Below, piece after piece: positions 1 through 8,154 of a DNA stretch of 64,000 bases; the first letter of the stretch is position 1; every line of letters begins with the position of its first letter. This DNA is from Adlercreutzia mucosicola DSM 19490. GTDB lineage: Bacteria > Actinomycetota > Coriobacteriia > Coriobacteriales > Eggerthellaceae. Where the stretch lies: assembly GCF_000422625.1 (NCBI RefSeq), contig NZ_AUGK01000004.1:248001-312000 (forward strand), in the 5' to 3' direction. Made by a program: the position numbers and the translations under genes. The notes beneath the pieces were generated by a model. The model saw only the letters and a list, made by a program, of their open reading frames with translations. It did no database searches and was not told the DNA's origin.

Positions 1-113
1 TCGTCCACGAGCAGGATCTCGATGTCCTCGCCACAGGCCAGGAGCGTCTCGACGCAATGGTCCATATAGGCGGCGGAATTGAAGCAGGGTACGGCGAAGG
101 TGATGGTCTTCAT
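1..113 (-). CDS. Family 2 glycosyltransferase, N-terminus only (runs off the window)
   Basis: Only the first 37 or so codons are inside the window. The reverse strand starts with ATG at 113-111 and reads MKTITFAVPCFNSAAYMDH, followed by a segment ending ILLVDD. This is the beta1-alpha1-beta2 start of a GT-A fold, where the small-residue turn after 'AVPCFN' and the DD pair help bind the nucleotide sugar. It lies just downstream of glf on the same strand (13 nt gap), so the two are probably co-transcribed in a cell-surface glycan locus. The donor and acceptor cannot be predicted from this stub. Confidence 0.8.
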   Translation of the reverse strand, partial: MKTITFAVPCFNSAAYMDHCVETLLACGEDIEILLVD

Positions 114-126
114 AGCTGGGCAACTC

Positions 127-1407
127 CTAGGAAACGGCCGGGGTCGCCCCCGTCTCGGCGTCGATGTCATCGGGGGCGTCGGGATGGTCGAGTCGGAACA
201 TGATGCGCCGGCTGGCCGCCAGGGCGTCTACCACCACTTTGTCCATGTTGAAGTAGCGGTACTGCGCCAAGCGCCCGAGCGGGTAGAAGTTCGGCAGGGC
301 GTCGGTCAGACGGCGGTAGCGCTCGTAGCGGGCGTCGTTGTCGTCGTCGATGATGGCGTAGTAGGGAATCTGGGTGGCCGGGTCGTCGTAGGGGCGCGGG
401 TACTCTTTCATGATGGTGGTCTTCGAGCCCGTCTGGCCCGTGAGCCACTTGAACTCCGTGATGCGCGTGTAGTCCTCGGTCACCGTGTAGTTCACCGTGC
501 CGCAGGGCAGGTGGTAGTTCTCATCGTAGGTCTCGTAGACGAAGTCGAGGGAACGGTAGGGCAAGCGGCCGAAGCGGGCCAAGAACAGCTCGTCCAAAGG
601 TCCGGTGTACACGATGGGGCCCTCGAAGTCCTCGTCCTTGATGCGGATGGCCTGCAAGGGAGCGTCCTCGGCGCCGCTCTCGAACACCAGCTCGAACACG
701 CTCTCGGCCTCGGTTTCCAAGCACACGGTGATGCGCTCGTGGCCGAGCAGGTTCTCGAACAGGCGCGTGTAGCCCTCTTCGGGCATGCCCTGGTAGGTAT
801 CTTGGAAGTAGCGGTCGTCCCGCGAGATGAACACGGGCACGCGCGCCGTTACGGACGGGTCCACCTCCTCGGGGGTGAGCCCCCACTGCTTCTGGGTGTA
901 GTACAGAAACACGTTCTCGTAGACGAAGTCGGCCACCTCGGCCAGCTCGGGATCGGCCTGGGCGCGCAACTCGTTGAGGGTCACCTTGCGCTCGTCGCCG
1001 AAGGTGGCGATGAGCTTCTCGATGAGGCGGGCGGCCTTCTCGTCCCCGAAGGCAATCTCGAGCGAGCTCTTGTTCACCGGCACCGGCAGGTAGGTGCCAT
1101 ACCAGTCGGCCAGCACGCGGTGCTGGTAGGCCGACCACGCCGAGAAGCGGTTCAGGTAGTCGAAGGCCTCCTGGCTGTTGGTATGGAAGATGTGCGGCCC
1201 GTAGCGGTGCACCAGAATGCCGGCCGCGTCATACTCGTCGTACATGTTGCCGGCGATGTGGTCGCGCTTCTCGATGATGAGCACGTTGAGCGCGGCCTGC
1301 TCGGCCAATTCGCGGGCAGCGACGGCGCCGGCGAATCCCGAGCCCACGACCACGGCGTCAAAATCGGCGATGGCGATGTCGCGGAAGTCAGCGTAGCGAA
1401 CTGTCAT
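127..1407 (-). CDS. glf: UDP-galactopyranose mutase
   Basis: This 426-residue flavoenzyme converts UDP-galactopyranose to UDP-galactofuranose, the precursor of galactofuranose in surface glycans. It shows the FAD Rossmann motif GSGFAG at residues 22-27, the family signature HRYGPHIFHT at about 67-76, and a C-terminal stretch YPLGRLAQYRYFNMDKVV typical of Glf. An open frame continues far upstream, but the ATG at 1407 is chosen because a GGGGGAG ribosome site precedes it and Glf homology begins there. It is followed at once by a family 2 glycosyltransferase on the same strand, which fits a galactan or other cell-wall polysaccharide cluster continuing to the left of the window. Confidence 0.95.
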   Translation of the reverse strand: MTVRYADFRDIAIADFDAVVVGSGFAGAVAARELAEQAALNVLIIEKRDHIAGNMYDEYDAAGILVHRYGPHIFHTNSQEAFDYLNRFSAWSAYQHRVLADWYGTYLPVPVNKSSLEIAFGDEKAARLIEKLIATFGDERKVTLNELRAQADPELAEVADFVYENVFLYYTQKQWGLTPEEVDPSVTARVPVFISRDDRYFQDTYQGMPEEGYTRLFENLLGHERITVCLETEAESVFELVFESGAEDAPLQAIRIKDEDFEGPIVYTGPLDELFLARFGRLPYRSLDFVYETYDENYHLPCGTVNYTVTEDYTRITEFKWLTGQTGSKTTIMKEYPRPYDDPATQIPYYAIIDDDNDARYERYRRLTDALPNFYPLGRLAQYRYFNMDKVVVDALAASRRIMFRLDHPDAPDDIDAETGATPAVS

Positions 1408-1454
1408 GGCGGATGGCTCCCCCTGTCTTCTGTCTTCGCTTATGGCGGAGAGAG

Positions 1455-1479
1455 GGGCGGCTTTCCGGCCGCCCTTTTT
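1455..1479 (+). terminator. Hairpin with T-tract between glf and pta
   Basis: Arms GGGCGGC (1455-1461) and GCCGCCC (1468-1474) are followed by five T on the + strand. It lies between the divergent glf and pta, so no + strand gene ends here. It could be a leader hairpin of pta if the pta promoter is further upstream, or simply chance in GC-rich DNA. Confidence 0.35.
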
Positions 1480-1644
1480 CGTCGCGCAATATTGTACCGA
1501 GCCACAGCCGAGCTCTTCCCAAACCCCATACAAACCGAATAATTGGGCACCTCGGCCGCAAATGCGCCCCTGCGCGGCCGTAAAGCCCCACCGGGGCCCT
1601 ATCATGGGGAGGACGCATTCCCGCGCGACGAAAGGACCCCGCCC

Positions 1645-2637
1645 ATGAGTGCATTTCTCGAGACCATGATCGCCCGCGCCAAGGCCGACAAGCAGACCAT
1701 CGTGCTGCCCGAGGGCAACGACGAGCGCACCCTGGCCGCCGCCGAGCAGATCCTCGCCGATGACCTGGCCGACCTCATCATCCTCGGCAGCCCCGACCAG
1801 ATCGCCGGCGCCGGCTACCGGCTCGACGGCGCCCGCATCATCGATCCGCTCACCTCCGAGCTGCGCGCCCCCTTCGCCGAGGAGCTGGCCCGTCTGCGTG
1901 CCGCGAAGGGCATGACGGTAGATGAGGCGATGGCCCTCATGGACAACGAGCTGTACTTCGGCATGATGATGGTGAAGATGGGCGAGGCCGGCGGTCTCGT
2001 GTCCGGCGCCTGCCACTCCACCGGCGACGTGCTGCGCCCGGCCCTGCAGATTCTGAAGACGGCCCCCGGCGCGCAGATGGTCAGCTCCTTTTTCATCATG
2101 AACGTGCCCGACTGCGACCTGGGGCATGCCGGCACCTTCCTGTTCTCCGACTGCGGCCTGGAGGTGCAGCCCGACGCCGACCGCCTCGCCCAGATCGCCC
2201 TGAATGCCGAGAAGGCCTGGGTAAGCCTCATCGACGATGCCGACCCCGTCATCGCCATGCTGTCCCACTCCTCCTACGGCTCGGCCAAAAACGACGACGC
2301 CGACAAGGTGGTGCGCGCCACGGCCAAGGTGAAGGAGCTGGCTCCCGATCTGGCCGTGGACGGCGAGCTGCAGCTGGACGCCGCCATCGTGCCCGAGATC
2401 GGTGCGGCGAAGGCCCCCGCCTCGCCGGTGGCAGGACGGGCCAACGTGCTCGTGTTCCCCGACATCGACGCCGGTAATATCGGCTACAAGCTGGTGCAGC
2501 GCCTGGCGAAGGCCGAGGCCTTGGGCCCCATCCTCCAGGGAATCGCCGCCCCGGTGAACGACCTCTCGCGCGGATGCACGGCCGAGGACATTGTGGGCGT
2601 GGTGGCCATCACCGCCGTGCAGGCCCAGAACAAGTAG
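1645..2637 (+). CDS. pta: Phosphate acetyltransferase
   Basis: This 330-residue protein interconverts acetyl-CoA and acetyl phosphate. It matches the short, single-domain Pta class: start 'ADKQTIVLPEGNDERTL', then the conserved GGLVSGACHST loop, SSFFIMNVP and the C-terminal ANVLVFPDIDAGNIGYKL. The frame is open further upstream, but ATG 1645 is preferred because AAAGGA lies 8 nt upstream and the protein then has the usual family length. It faces ackA across a bidirectional terminator. Together they make the Pta-AckA route that yields ATP from acetyl-CoA in anaerobes, which fits the acyl-CoA genes elsewhere in the window. Confidence 0.97.
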   Translation: MSAFLETMIARAKADKQTIVLPEGNDERTLAAAEQILADDLADLIILGSPDQIAGAGYRLDGARIIDPLTSELRAPFAEELARLRAAKGMTVDEAMALMDNELYFGMMMVKMGEAGGLVSGACHSTGDVLRPALQILKTAPGAQMVSSFFIMNVPDCDLGHAGTFLFSDCGLEVQPDADRLAQIALNAEKAWVSLIDDADPVIAMLSHSSYGSAKNDDADKVVRATAKVKELAPDLAVDGELQLDAAIVPEIGAAKAPASPVAGRANVLVFPDIDAGNIGYKLVQRLAKAEALGPILQGIAAPVNDLSRGCTAEDIVGVVAITAVQAQNK

Positions 2638-2656
2638 GCATGGGCGAAGGGCGCAC

Positions 2657-2693
2657 GCGAAGGGGGAGAGCCCGCAAGGCCCTCCCCCTTCGC
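2657..2693 (+). terminator. Hairpin after pta
   Basis: Perfect 12-bp arms GCGAAGGGGGAG (2657-2668) and CTCCCCCTTCGC (2682-2693) lie directly after the pta stop. The following T-tract is poor, so it may act with the second hairpin just downstream. Confidence 0.6.
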
Positions 2694-2701
2694 TTGCCCG
2701 C

Positions 2702-2746
2702 ACAAGAAGAGGGCCGCTCCTCACCAGGTCGCGGCCCTCTTCTTGT
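2702..2746. terminator. Bidirectional terminator between convergent pta and ackA
   Basis: Perfect 16-bp arms at 2702-2717 (ACAAGAAGAGGGCCGC) and 2731-2746 with a 13-nt loop. The A-rich and T-rich ends give each strand a partial U-tract. It sits between the pta stop and the ackA stop and can serve both. Confidence 0.75.
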
Positions 2747-2795
2747 CGATTGGGGAAACGGCGTTGGGCCGTCGACCTCCCAGCTCGGTGCTCCC

Positions 2796-4013
2796 CTACA
2801 GCTCGGTGACCTCCAGGGAGCCTTCCTTCACGAGCTGGTAGGTGTCACGGGCGATCATGTACTCCTCGTTGGTAGGGATGACCACGATGCGCACCACGGA
2901 GTCGTCGGTGGAGATCTCGCGCTCGGAGCCGCGCAGCTTGTTGCGCTCCGGGTCGATCTTGATGCCCAGGGGCTGCAGGCCCGCGAAGATCATGCGGCGC
3001 ATCTTCTCGCAGTTCTCGCCGACGCCGGCCGTGAGCACGATGGCGTCCACGCCACCCATGACGGCGGTGTACTGGCCGATGTACTTCTTCACCGAGTTCG
3101 AGTACATCTCATAGGCCAGCTGGGCGCGCTCGTTGCCGCTCTCGGAGGCATCGCGCACGCTGCGCAGGTCGTTGGAGATGCCGGAGATGCCCAGAAGGCC
3201 GCTCTTCTTGTTCATGAGATCGTTCACCTCTTGGGTGGTGAGGTTCTCCTTCTCCATGATGAAGGGCACGATGGCCGGGTCGATGGCGCCACAGCGGGTG
3301 CCCATCATGAGGCCGTCTAAGGGCGTCAGTCCCATGGAGGTGTCAACGGCCACGCCGTGATCGATGGCGGATACCGAGCAACCGTTGCCCAAGTGGCAGG
3401 TGATCAGCTTCAAGTCCTCGATGGGCTCGTCCATAAACGCGGCGGCGCGCTCGGCGATGTAGCGGTGCGAGGTGCCGTGGGCCCCGTACTTGCGGATGGC
3501 GTACTTCTCGTACAGCTCGTAGGGCAAGGGATACATGTAGGCCTTCGGCGGGATGGACTGGAAGAATGACGTGTCGAACACGGCCACCATGGGCTTGCCG
3601 GGCATCTGCTCCTGGCAGGCCTTGATGCCCATGAGGGCAGCCTTGTTGTGCAGCGGCGCCAACTCGGCCAGCTCGTCAATCCTGGCGATGACGTCCTCGT
3701 CGATGACGACGGAACGGTCGAAGTACTTGCCGCCCTGCACCACGCGGTGGCCGATGGCGTCGATATCGTCCAGGGAATCGATGGCCGCATTCGGGCCGGA
3801 CGTGAGCGCTTGCAGCACCACGGCCATGGCGGCGTTGTGGTCCTCCATGGGCTCGTCGATGACGAGCTCGTTCTCGTCGATGCCGTGCTTGTGGAAGGCC
3901 TCGGCGGAACCGACGCGCTCGCAGATGCCCTTGGCGAGCACATCCTGAGTCTCGACATTGACGAGCTGGTACTTCAAGGAAGAGGAGCCAGCGTTGATAA
4001 CGAGGACGTTCAA
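2796..4013 (-). CDS. ackA: Acetate kinase
   Basis: This 405-residue ASKHA-fold kinase makes ATP and acetate from acetyl phosphate and ADP. It begins MNVLVINAGSSSLKYQL, the family's phosphate-binding start, and has GHRVVQGG near residue 88, HNKAALMGI, the FDTSFF region, HGTSHRYIAERAA near 180 and the adenosine motif GGVDAIVLTAGVGEN near 320. The start codon is TTG at 4013-4011: AGGAGG lies 6-7 nt upstream (4020-4025) and no in-frame ATG fits. It is convergent with pta rather than in one operon with it. Confidence 0.97.
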   Translation of the reverse strand: MNVLVINAGSSSLKYQLVNVETQDVLAKGICERVGSAEAFHKHGIDENELVIDEPMEDHNAAMAVVLQALTSGPNAAIDSLDDIDAIGHRVVQGGKYFDRSVVIDEDVIARIDELAELAPLHNKAALMGIKACQEQMPGKPMVAVFDTSFFQSIPPKAYMYPLPYELYEKYAIRKYGAHGTSHRYIAERAAAFMDEPIEDLKLITCHLGNGCSVSAIDHGVAVDTSMGLTPLDGLMMGTRCGAIDPAIVPFIMEKENLTTQEVNDLMNKKSGLLGISGISNDLRSVRDASESGNERAQLAYEMYSNSVKKYIGQYTAVMGGVDAIVLTAGVGENCEKMRRMIFAGLQPLGIKIDPERNKLRGSEREISTDDSVVRIVVIPTNEEYMIARDTYQLVKEGSLEVTEL

Positions 4014-4141
4014 GACTTACCTCCTAAGCAATGGGTATTGAAATATTGTAGGAGTCTCACCTCGGGCTCCCCATCCTCAGCGAAGCCCAATCGGCGAATG
4101 GAGCGCCGCTCACCGATTGCCGCGGCTCGGGGCAGAGGCCC

Positions 4142-4414
4142 TTAGGACAGCGTCGTGTCGCGGGTCTCGTCGTCGGGAGCGGCCGCGAGCTCGCCCATGA
4201 GCACCTCCACCTGCTGCTCGGCGGCAGCCAGGCGCTTCTGGAGCGAACCGAGCAGCACCACGCCGCGCTCGTAGCTGGCCAGGCTGTCCTCCAGCTCGAG
4301 GGTGTTGGATTCCAGCACCGCCACGATGGACTCCAGCTCGGCCAGAGCCTGGCGGAAGGTCAGCTCGTCGACGGGGGCGAGCGTGCCCTCGGTCGTCTCG
4401 ATGGTCTCCTCCAT
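4142..4414 (-). CDS. xseB: Exodeoxyribonuclease VII small subunit
   Basis: This 90-residue helical protein is the small subunit of ExoVII, which degrades single-stranded DNA to oligonucleotides. The core 'LTFRQALAELESIVAVLES' followed by LELEDSLASYERGV is the XseB signature. An open frame starts 10 codons earlier, but ATG 4414 is preceded by GGAGGG and begins 1 nt after the xseA stop (TAG-C-ATG), which suggests translational coupling. It lies downstream of xseA on the same strand. Confidence 0.95.
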   Translation of the reverse strand: MEETIETTEGTLAPVDELTFRQALAELESIVAVLESNTLELEDSLASYERGVVLLGSLQKRLAAAEQQVEVLMGELAAAPDDETRDTTLS

Positions 4415-4415
4415 G

Positions 4416-5870
4416 CTATTCCCTCCAATCTTCCACCGCCGCATCGATGCGGCGGCAACGGTCTACGGTACAGTCGATCTCGCCATCGCCCACGGCGACC
4501 ATAAGCAGTGCGCCCGGGGCCACCTGGTCCACCGAGCGCACCACCGCGCCCTCGTCGGTGCGGGCGATGGAGAAGCCGCGGCCGATGACGGTCAGCGGCG
4601 ACAGGTCGTGCAAGCGGGCCGCATTCACGGCCACGCTGCGGCGGAAATGGTCGGTCATGCGCTCGCCGGCGCTATGCAGACGTCCGCGGTCGCGCAACAC
4701 GGGGGCGGCGAAGCGATCGGTCAGGGTGGTGCCTCGGGCCACGAGGCGCGCCCGGGCCGTGGACACCTGGCCGGCCGGGCGATCCAGGGCGCCGGGCAGC
4801 ATGCGGGTCAGCGCCTCGCCGAGCAGTCCCACCCGATGGCGGTTCTCGCGCAGGGTATCGGGCAGGGCGCGGCCCAGGCGATCCGATAGGTCGTCCAAGG
4901 CCAGGGCCTCGGTATCGAACAGGCGCTCCGGCTCGCGGAACAGCGACAGCGCGGCGATGCGCTCCACCGAGCGCGCCGCCCCGGTCAGCTTCAGCTCCAT
5001 GCCGCGGCCGAGGCGCTGGCCCAAACTCTCGAGCCGGCCGTCGGTCTCCTTGCGCGTGGGGGCCACGGCCTCGGCCGCCGCCGTCGGCGTGCTCGCCCGC
5101 ACGTCGGCCACCAAGTCGGCGATAGTGGTGTCCGGCTCGTGGCCGATGCCCGTGACCACGGGCACGGGACAGGCGGCGATGGTGCGCGCCAGCCGGCGGT
5201 CGTTGAAGGGCATGAGGTCCTCGAAGGATCCGCCGCCGCGGCCCAATAGCACCAGCTCGGCCCCGGCGAACACCACCTTCGCCAGGCCGTCCACCATGGC
5301 ATCAGCCGCTCCGGGGCCCTCTACGGGCACGCCGGCCACCAGCACCTTCGCCAACGGGTAGCGACGGCGCAGGGTGCGCAGCATGTCGTGGATGACGCTG
5401 CCCCGCGGCGAGGTGACAATGCCCACAACCTGGGGGTAGACCGGCAGCGGCCGCTTGCGCTCGGGCGCCATAAGGCCCATGGCCTCCAGCTCGCGGGCCA
5501 AGTTCGCCACCTGCAGACGCAGCTGGCCCTCCCCGGCCAAGGTAAGGGAGAGTACGTCGAAGTTCATGCGCCCCTTGGCCGCGTACAGCGAGAAGCGCCC
5601 CGTCATCTCCACGAGCGCCCCCACCGCCAGGCTCACGCCGGCGGCCTGATAGCGGTTCATCCACATCATGCAGGGCAGCGCGGCCTTCTCGTCCTTCACG
5701 GTGAAGTACACGGCCTTGTAGCCGGGCTTGTCGTTCACCTCGGACACCTCGCCCACCAGCCGCACGACGACCGATTCAAGGGCGCCCTTGGCAAGCCCCA
5801 TGGCCGCCGACACCGACAGGGCCGGCTTAGCCTCCCCCTCCGTCGCGGCAACGATCTCCTCGTCGGCCAT
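4416..5870 (-). CDS. xseA: Exodeoxyribonuclease VII large subunit
   Basis: This 484-residue catalytic subunit of ExoVII acts in DNA repair and recombination. It has an N-terminal OB-fold (about 20-115; 'SVVVRLVGEVSEV', 'AVYFTVKDE'), the catalytic core starting with VVGIVTSPRGSVIHD, the glycine-rich LLGRGGGSFEDLMPFNDR region, and GIGHEPDTTIADLVAD(V)RASTPTAAAE. A long helical C-terminal part follows, as usual. It is followed directly by xseB and preceded by a membrane metalloprotease gene 15 nt upstream, so all three may be one transcript. Confidence 0.96.
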   Translation of the reverse strand: MADEEIVAATEGEAKPALSVSAAMGLAKGALESVVVRLVGEVSEVNDKPGYKAVYFTVKDEKAALPCMMWMNRYQAAGVSLAVGALVEMTGRFSLYAAKGRMNFDVLSLTLAGEGQLRLQVANLARELEAMGLMAPERKRPLPVYPQVVGIVTSPRGSVIHDMLRTLRRRYPLAKVLVAGVPVEGPGAADAMVDGLAKVVFAGAELVLLGRGGGSFEDLMPFNDRRLARTIAACPVPVVTGIGHEPDTTIADLVADVRASTPTAAAEAVAPTRKETDGRLESLGQRLGRGMELKLTGAARSVERIAALSLFREPERLFDTEALALDDLSDRLGRALPDTLRENRHRVGLLGEALTRMLPGALDRPAGQVSTARARLVARGTTLTDRFAAPVLRDRGRLHSAGERMTDHFRRSVAVNAARLHDLSPLTVIGRGFSIARTDEGAVVRSVDQVAPGALLMVAVGDGEIDCTVDRCRRIDAAVEDWRE

Positions 5871-5885
5871 AGCCGGGCCGCCCGT

Positions 5886-6548
5886 CTAGTCCTCGCGCTG
5901 GTTCAGCAGCCACAGCAGCTGCAGCACCGAGGTCAGAGCCGCGGCCAGGTAGGTGAAGGCGCAGGCGCGCAGCACGTCGAAGGCGCCTTTGCGCTCGGCG
6001 GCCGGCAGGCCGATCTGGCCCATGTACACCATGGCCCGCTGGGAGGCGTTGAACTCCACGGGCAGGGTGACCAGCTGAAAGAGCACCACCACGGCGTACA
6101 TGATGATGGCGGCCGTGGTCAGCCCCGAGATGTGCAGGAAGATGCCGGCCATGAGCAGGAAGATCCACGCGTTGGAGGCCAGGTTCACCGCCGGCACGAT
6201 GGCGCCGCGGATCTTCATGGGGGTGTAGTCCTGGGCGAACTGGCAGGCATGGCCCACCTCGTGGCAGGCCGTGGCCGTGGCCGTGATGGTGCGGCCGTCG
6301 TAGGCTTCCGGCGACAGGGTCACCGAATTGCTGCGCGGGTCGAAGAAGTCCTGGCCCGGGCCGCCGCGGAACACCTGCACATTGGTGATGCCGTAGTAGG
6401 CGAGCATCTGGCGGGCGGCCTCGGCGCCGGTAAGCCCCGTGGAATTGGCCACGTGGTTGTAGACTTTCAACTTGTGGTTCACGTACCACTGGGCGCCCAG
6501 ACCGATGATCAGGGTCACCACCACGAGCATCAGGTAACTGCTTTGCAT
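5886..6548 (-). CDS. YugP-family membrane zinc metallopeptidase
   Basis: This 220-residue membrane protein belongs to the YugP/DUF2248 zinc peptidase family, whose substrates are unknown. An N-terminal membrane segment ('YLMLVVVTLIIGLG') is followed by the zinc motif HEVGH near residue 105, a conserved TATACHEVGHACQ context, and two or three more hydrophobic segments around 130-215. Length and layout match the family. It is upstream of xseA on the same strand. Nothing here indicates a substrate. Confidence 0.85.
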   Translation of the reverse strand: MQSSYLMLVVVTLIIGLGAQWYVNHKLKVYNHVANSTGLTGAEAARQMLAYYGITNVQVFRGGPGQDFFDPRSNSVTLSPEAYDGRTITATATACHEVGHACQFAQDYTPMKIRGAIVPAVNLASNAWIFLLMAGIFLHISGLTTAAIIMYAVVVLFQLVTLPVEFNASQRAMVYMGQIGLPAAERKGAFDVLRACAFTYLAAALTSVLQLLWLLNQRED

Positions 6549-6935
6549 AGTCTCTCACTCCTTGGGAACATGCGTCCGAAAATGTTTGGAAGTCATTATA
6601 GGGAAGGAAGCCCGACCTGAGCCCCCTTGCACCGAAATGTGTGAAACCTTCGTAACCGGCGCGGGTTTGCCGTCGGGGGAATGCGTTTGCCTGAGTTTGC
6701 CTGAATCTATCCGGCGAGGGGCCTGGTGGGAAGGCCACAGACTGTCTTCGCGGAAGAGCAGGCGCGGAGGGCGGCGGGGAGGCCTCGCGCGCAGATTCCG
6801 CAGACTCGGAAAAATGGGTATAAAATCCCTACCCCCATTTTTCCGAAAGCGAGGACTTGTTTGAGCACGTGGCCTTCCCGCCGCCCTCCGCGCCGGACAA
6901 ACCCAAAAAAACCGCTCCCTCACCTCCCCGCTTCC
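6549..6935. other. Intergenic region without a gene; long foldback sequence
   Basis: There is no credible gene between the YugP-family gene and rnd. The stretch holds a nested inverted repeat (see 6728-6894) and otherwise only the probable promoter area of the YugP-family gene. Confidence 0.6.
6728..6894. repeat. Nested long inverted repeat (foldback)
   Basis: The outer arms are 6761-6784 and 6871-6894, 24 bp with one mismatch (GGCGCGGAGGGCGGCGGG core). An inner pair, TCGGAAAAATGGG (6806-6818) and its complement (6834-6846), is a perfect 13-bp stem around a short loop. A competing copy of the arm end, GGGAAGGCCAC at 6728-6738, can pair with 6869-6879. The structure spans the end of rnd's downstream region. 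It may be a small non-autonomous element, a structured RNA or a strong terminator for rnd. Confidence 0.7.
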
Positions 6936-8087
6936 CTACTCCCCTGTGCGGGTCACCACGAGGCCCTCAGGGCCCAGGGACAGGGATATCTTGCCGGCGA
7001 GCAGATCCAGCAGCTCATCGCCGATGATGGCGCGCCGCCACCCCTTCAGCACATCGATGTCGTCGCGGTAGCCCCGGGCCACGCGGGCAAGCTCGCCGTG
7101 GCTGGCCAGAGTCTGCATGGCGATGTCGTTCTCGCGGGCCCGCAGCCGCACGAGCGCCTCCATGAGATCCAGCTCGGCGTCTACGTTCGGCTCGCTCTTC
7201 AGGGACTTGTCCAGCTCGGGCCACTGCTCGGGAGGGGCGTCCAGACCGCGCACGAGGGCGGCCACCACGGCGCGGGCGTCGCGGGTGCCCAGCCGCTCGC
7301 GCACGCCCCGCACCATGAACAGGTCGTCGATGGTGCGTGACTCGCGGCGGCAGGCCTCCACCACCTGCTCGTCGGTGAGCACCCACTTGCGCGGCAGATC
7401 GCGCTCCTGGGCCATCAGCTCGCGCCAGCAGGCCACCTCGCGGGCGGCCGACAGCTGGCGACGACTCAGCTGGCCCACGCGCTTCAGGCGCTTGAACCGC
7501 GTGGCGGCGTCGCTCACGTAGTTCGACGGGTCGCTCAGCGCGGCGAAATCGTTGTCGAGCCACGACAGGCGCCCCTTGGCCTCCAAGCGCTCGCACATGA
7601 TGCGGTACATCTTGGGCAGGTAGATCACGTCGTCGGCGGCGTAGTCAAGCTGCGAGGGCGACAGGGGCCGGCGCGACCAGTCGGTGAAGGAGTCGCTCTT
7701 CTTCAGGCTCACGCCGCACAGATTGTGCACGAGCGGCCCGTAGCCGATCTGCTGGGTGTGGCCGAGCAGCGTGGCGGCCACCTGGGTGTCGAACACGGGG
7801 CTCGGCAGCACGCCCAGCTCGCGGTAGATGATCTCCAGATCCTGACCGGCAGCGTGGAGCAGTTTTACGATGGCGGGGTCTTCCAGAAGCGGCACGAGCA
7901 CCTTCAAGTCATCCACGGCAAAAGGGTCGACCACGGCCACCTCGGTATCGGTGGCCAGCTGCAGCAGGCACAAATTCGCGTAGTAGGTCTTCTCGCGGAG
8001 GAATTCCGTATCGATGGCCAAGACCGACGAGGAGGCCGCGCGTCGGGCGAAGGCCTCGAGGTTTTCTTGGTTCGCAATGTATTCCAC
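6936..8087 (-). CDS. rnd: Ribonuclease D
   Basis: This DEDD-type 3'-5' exoribonuclease acts in 3' processing of structured RNAs. The exonuclease domain shows LAIDTEFLREKTYYA (Exo I, D and E), the HAAGQDLEII segment (Exo II) and LDYAADDVIYL (Exo III with Y). An HRDC domain follows around residues 210-290. The frame opens at ATG 8126, but GTG 8087 is preferred: it has AAGGA about 9-12 nt upstream, while the ATG has no ribosome site and would lie close to the divergent kinase gene. The protein is then 383 residues, normal for RNase D. Confidence 0.92.
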   Translation of the reverse strand: MEYIANQENLEAFARRAASSSVLAIDTEFLREKTYYANLCLLQLATDTEVAVVDPFAVDDLKVLVPLLEDPAIVKLLHAAGQDLEIIYRELGVLPSPVFDTQVAATLLGHTQQIGYGPLVHNLCGVSLKKSDSFTDWSRRPLSPSQLDYAADDVIYLPKMYRIMCERLEAKGRLSWLDNDFAALSDPSNYVSDAATRFKRLKRVGQLSRRQLSAAREVACWRELMAQERDLPRKWVLTDEQVVEACRRESRTIDDLFMVRGVRERLGTRDARAVVAALVRGLDAPPEQWPELDKSLKSEPNVDAELDLMEALVRLRARENDIAMQTLASHGELARVARGYRDDIDVLKGWRRAIIGDELLDLLAGKISLSLGPEGLVVTRTGE

Positions 8088-8154
8088 GGTGGTCCTTGTT
8101 CCTTGGGGCTCTGGTTGTAGTACCATCCCATGATAACAAAGGGAAAGGAATTAT

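Noticed and set aside
1455-1479. Proven attenuator of pta
   Set aside because: The hairpin is real, but without a mapped pta promoter upstream of it the regulatory role is only a guess; listed as a low-confidence terminator.
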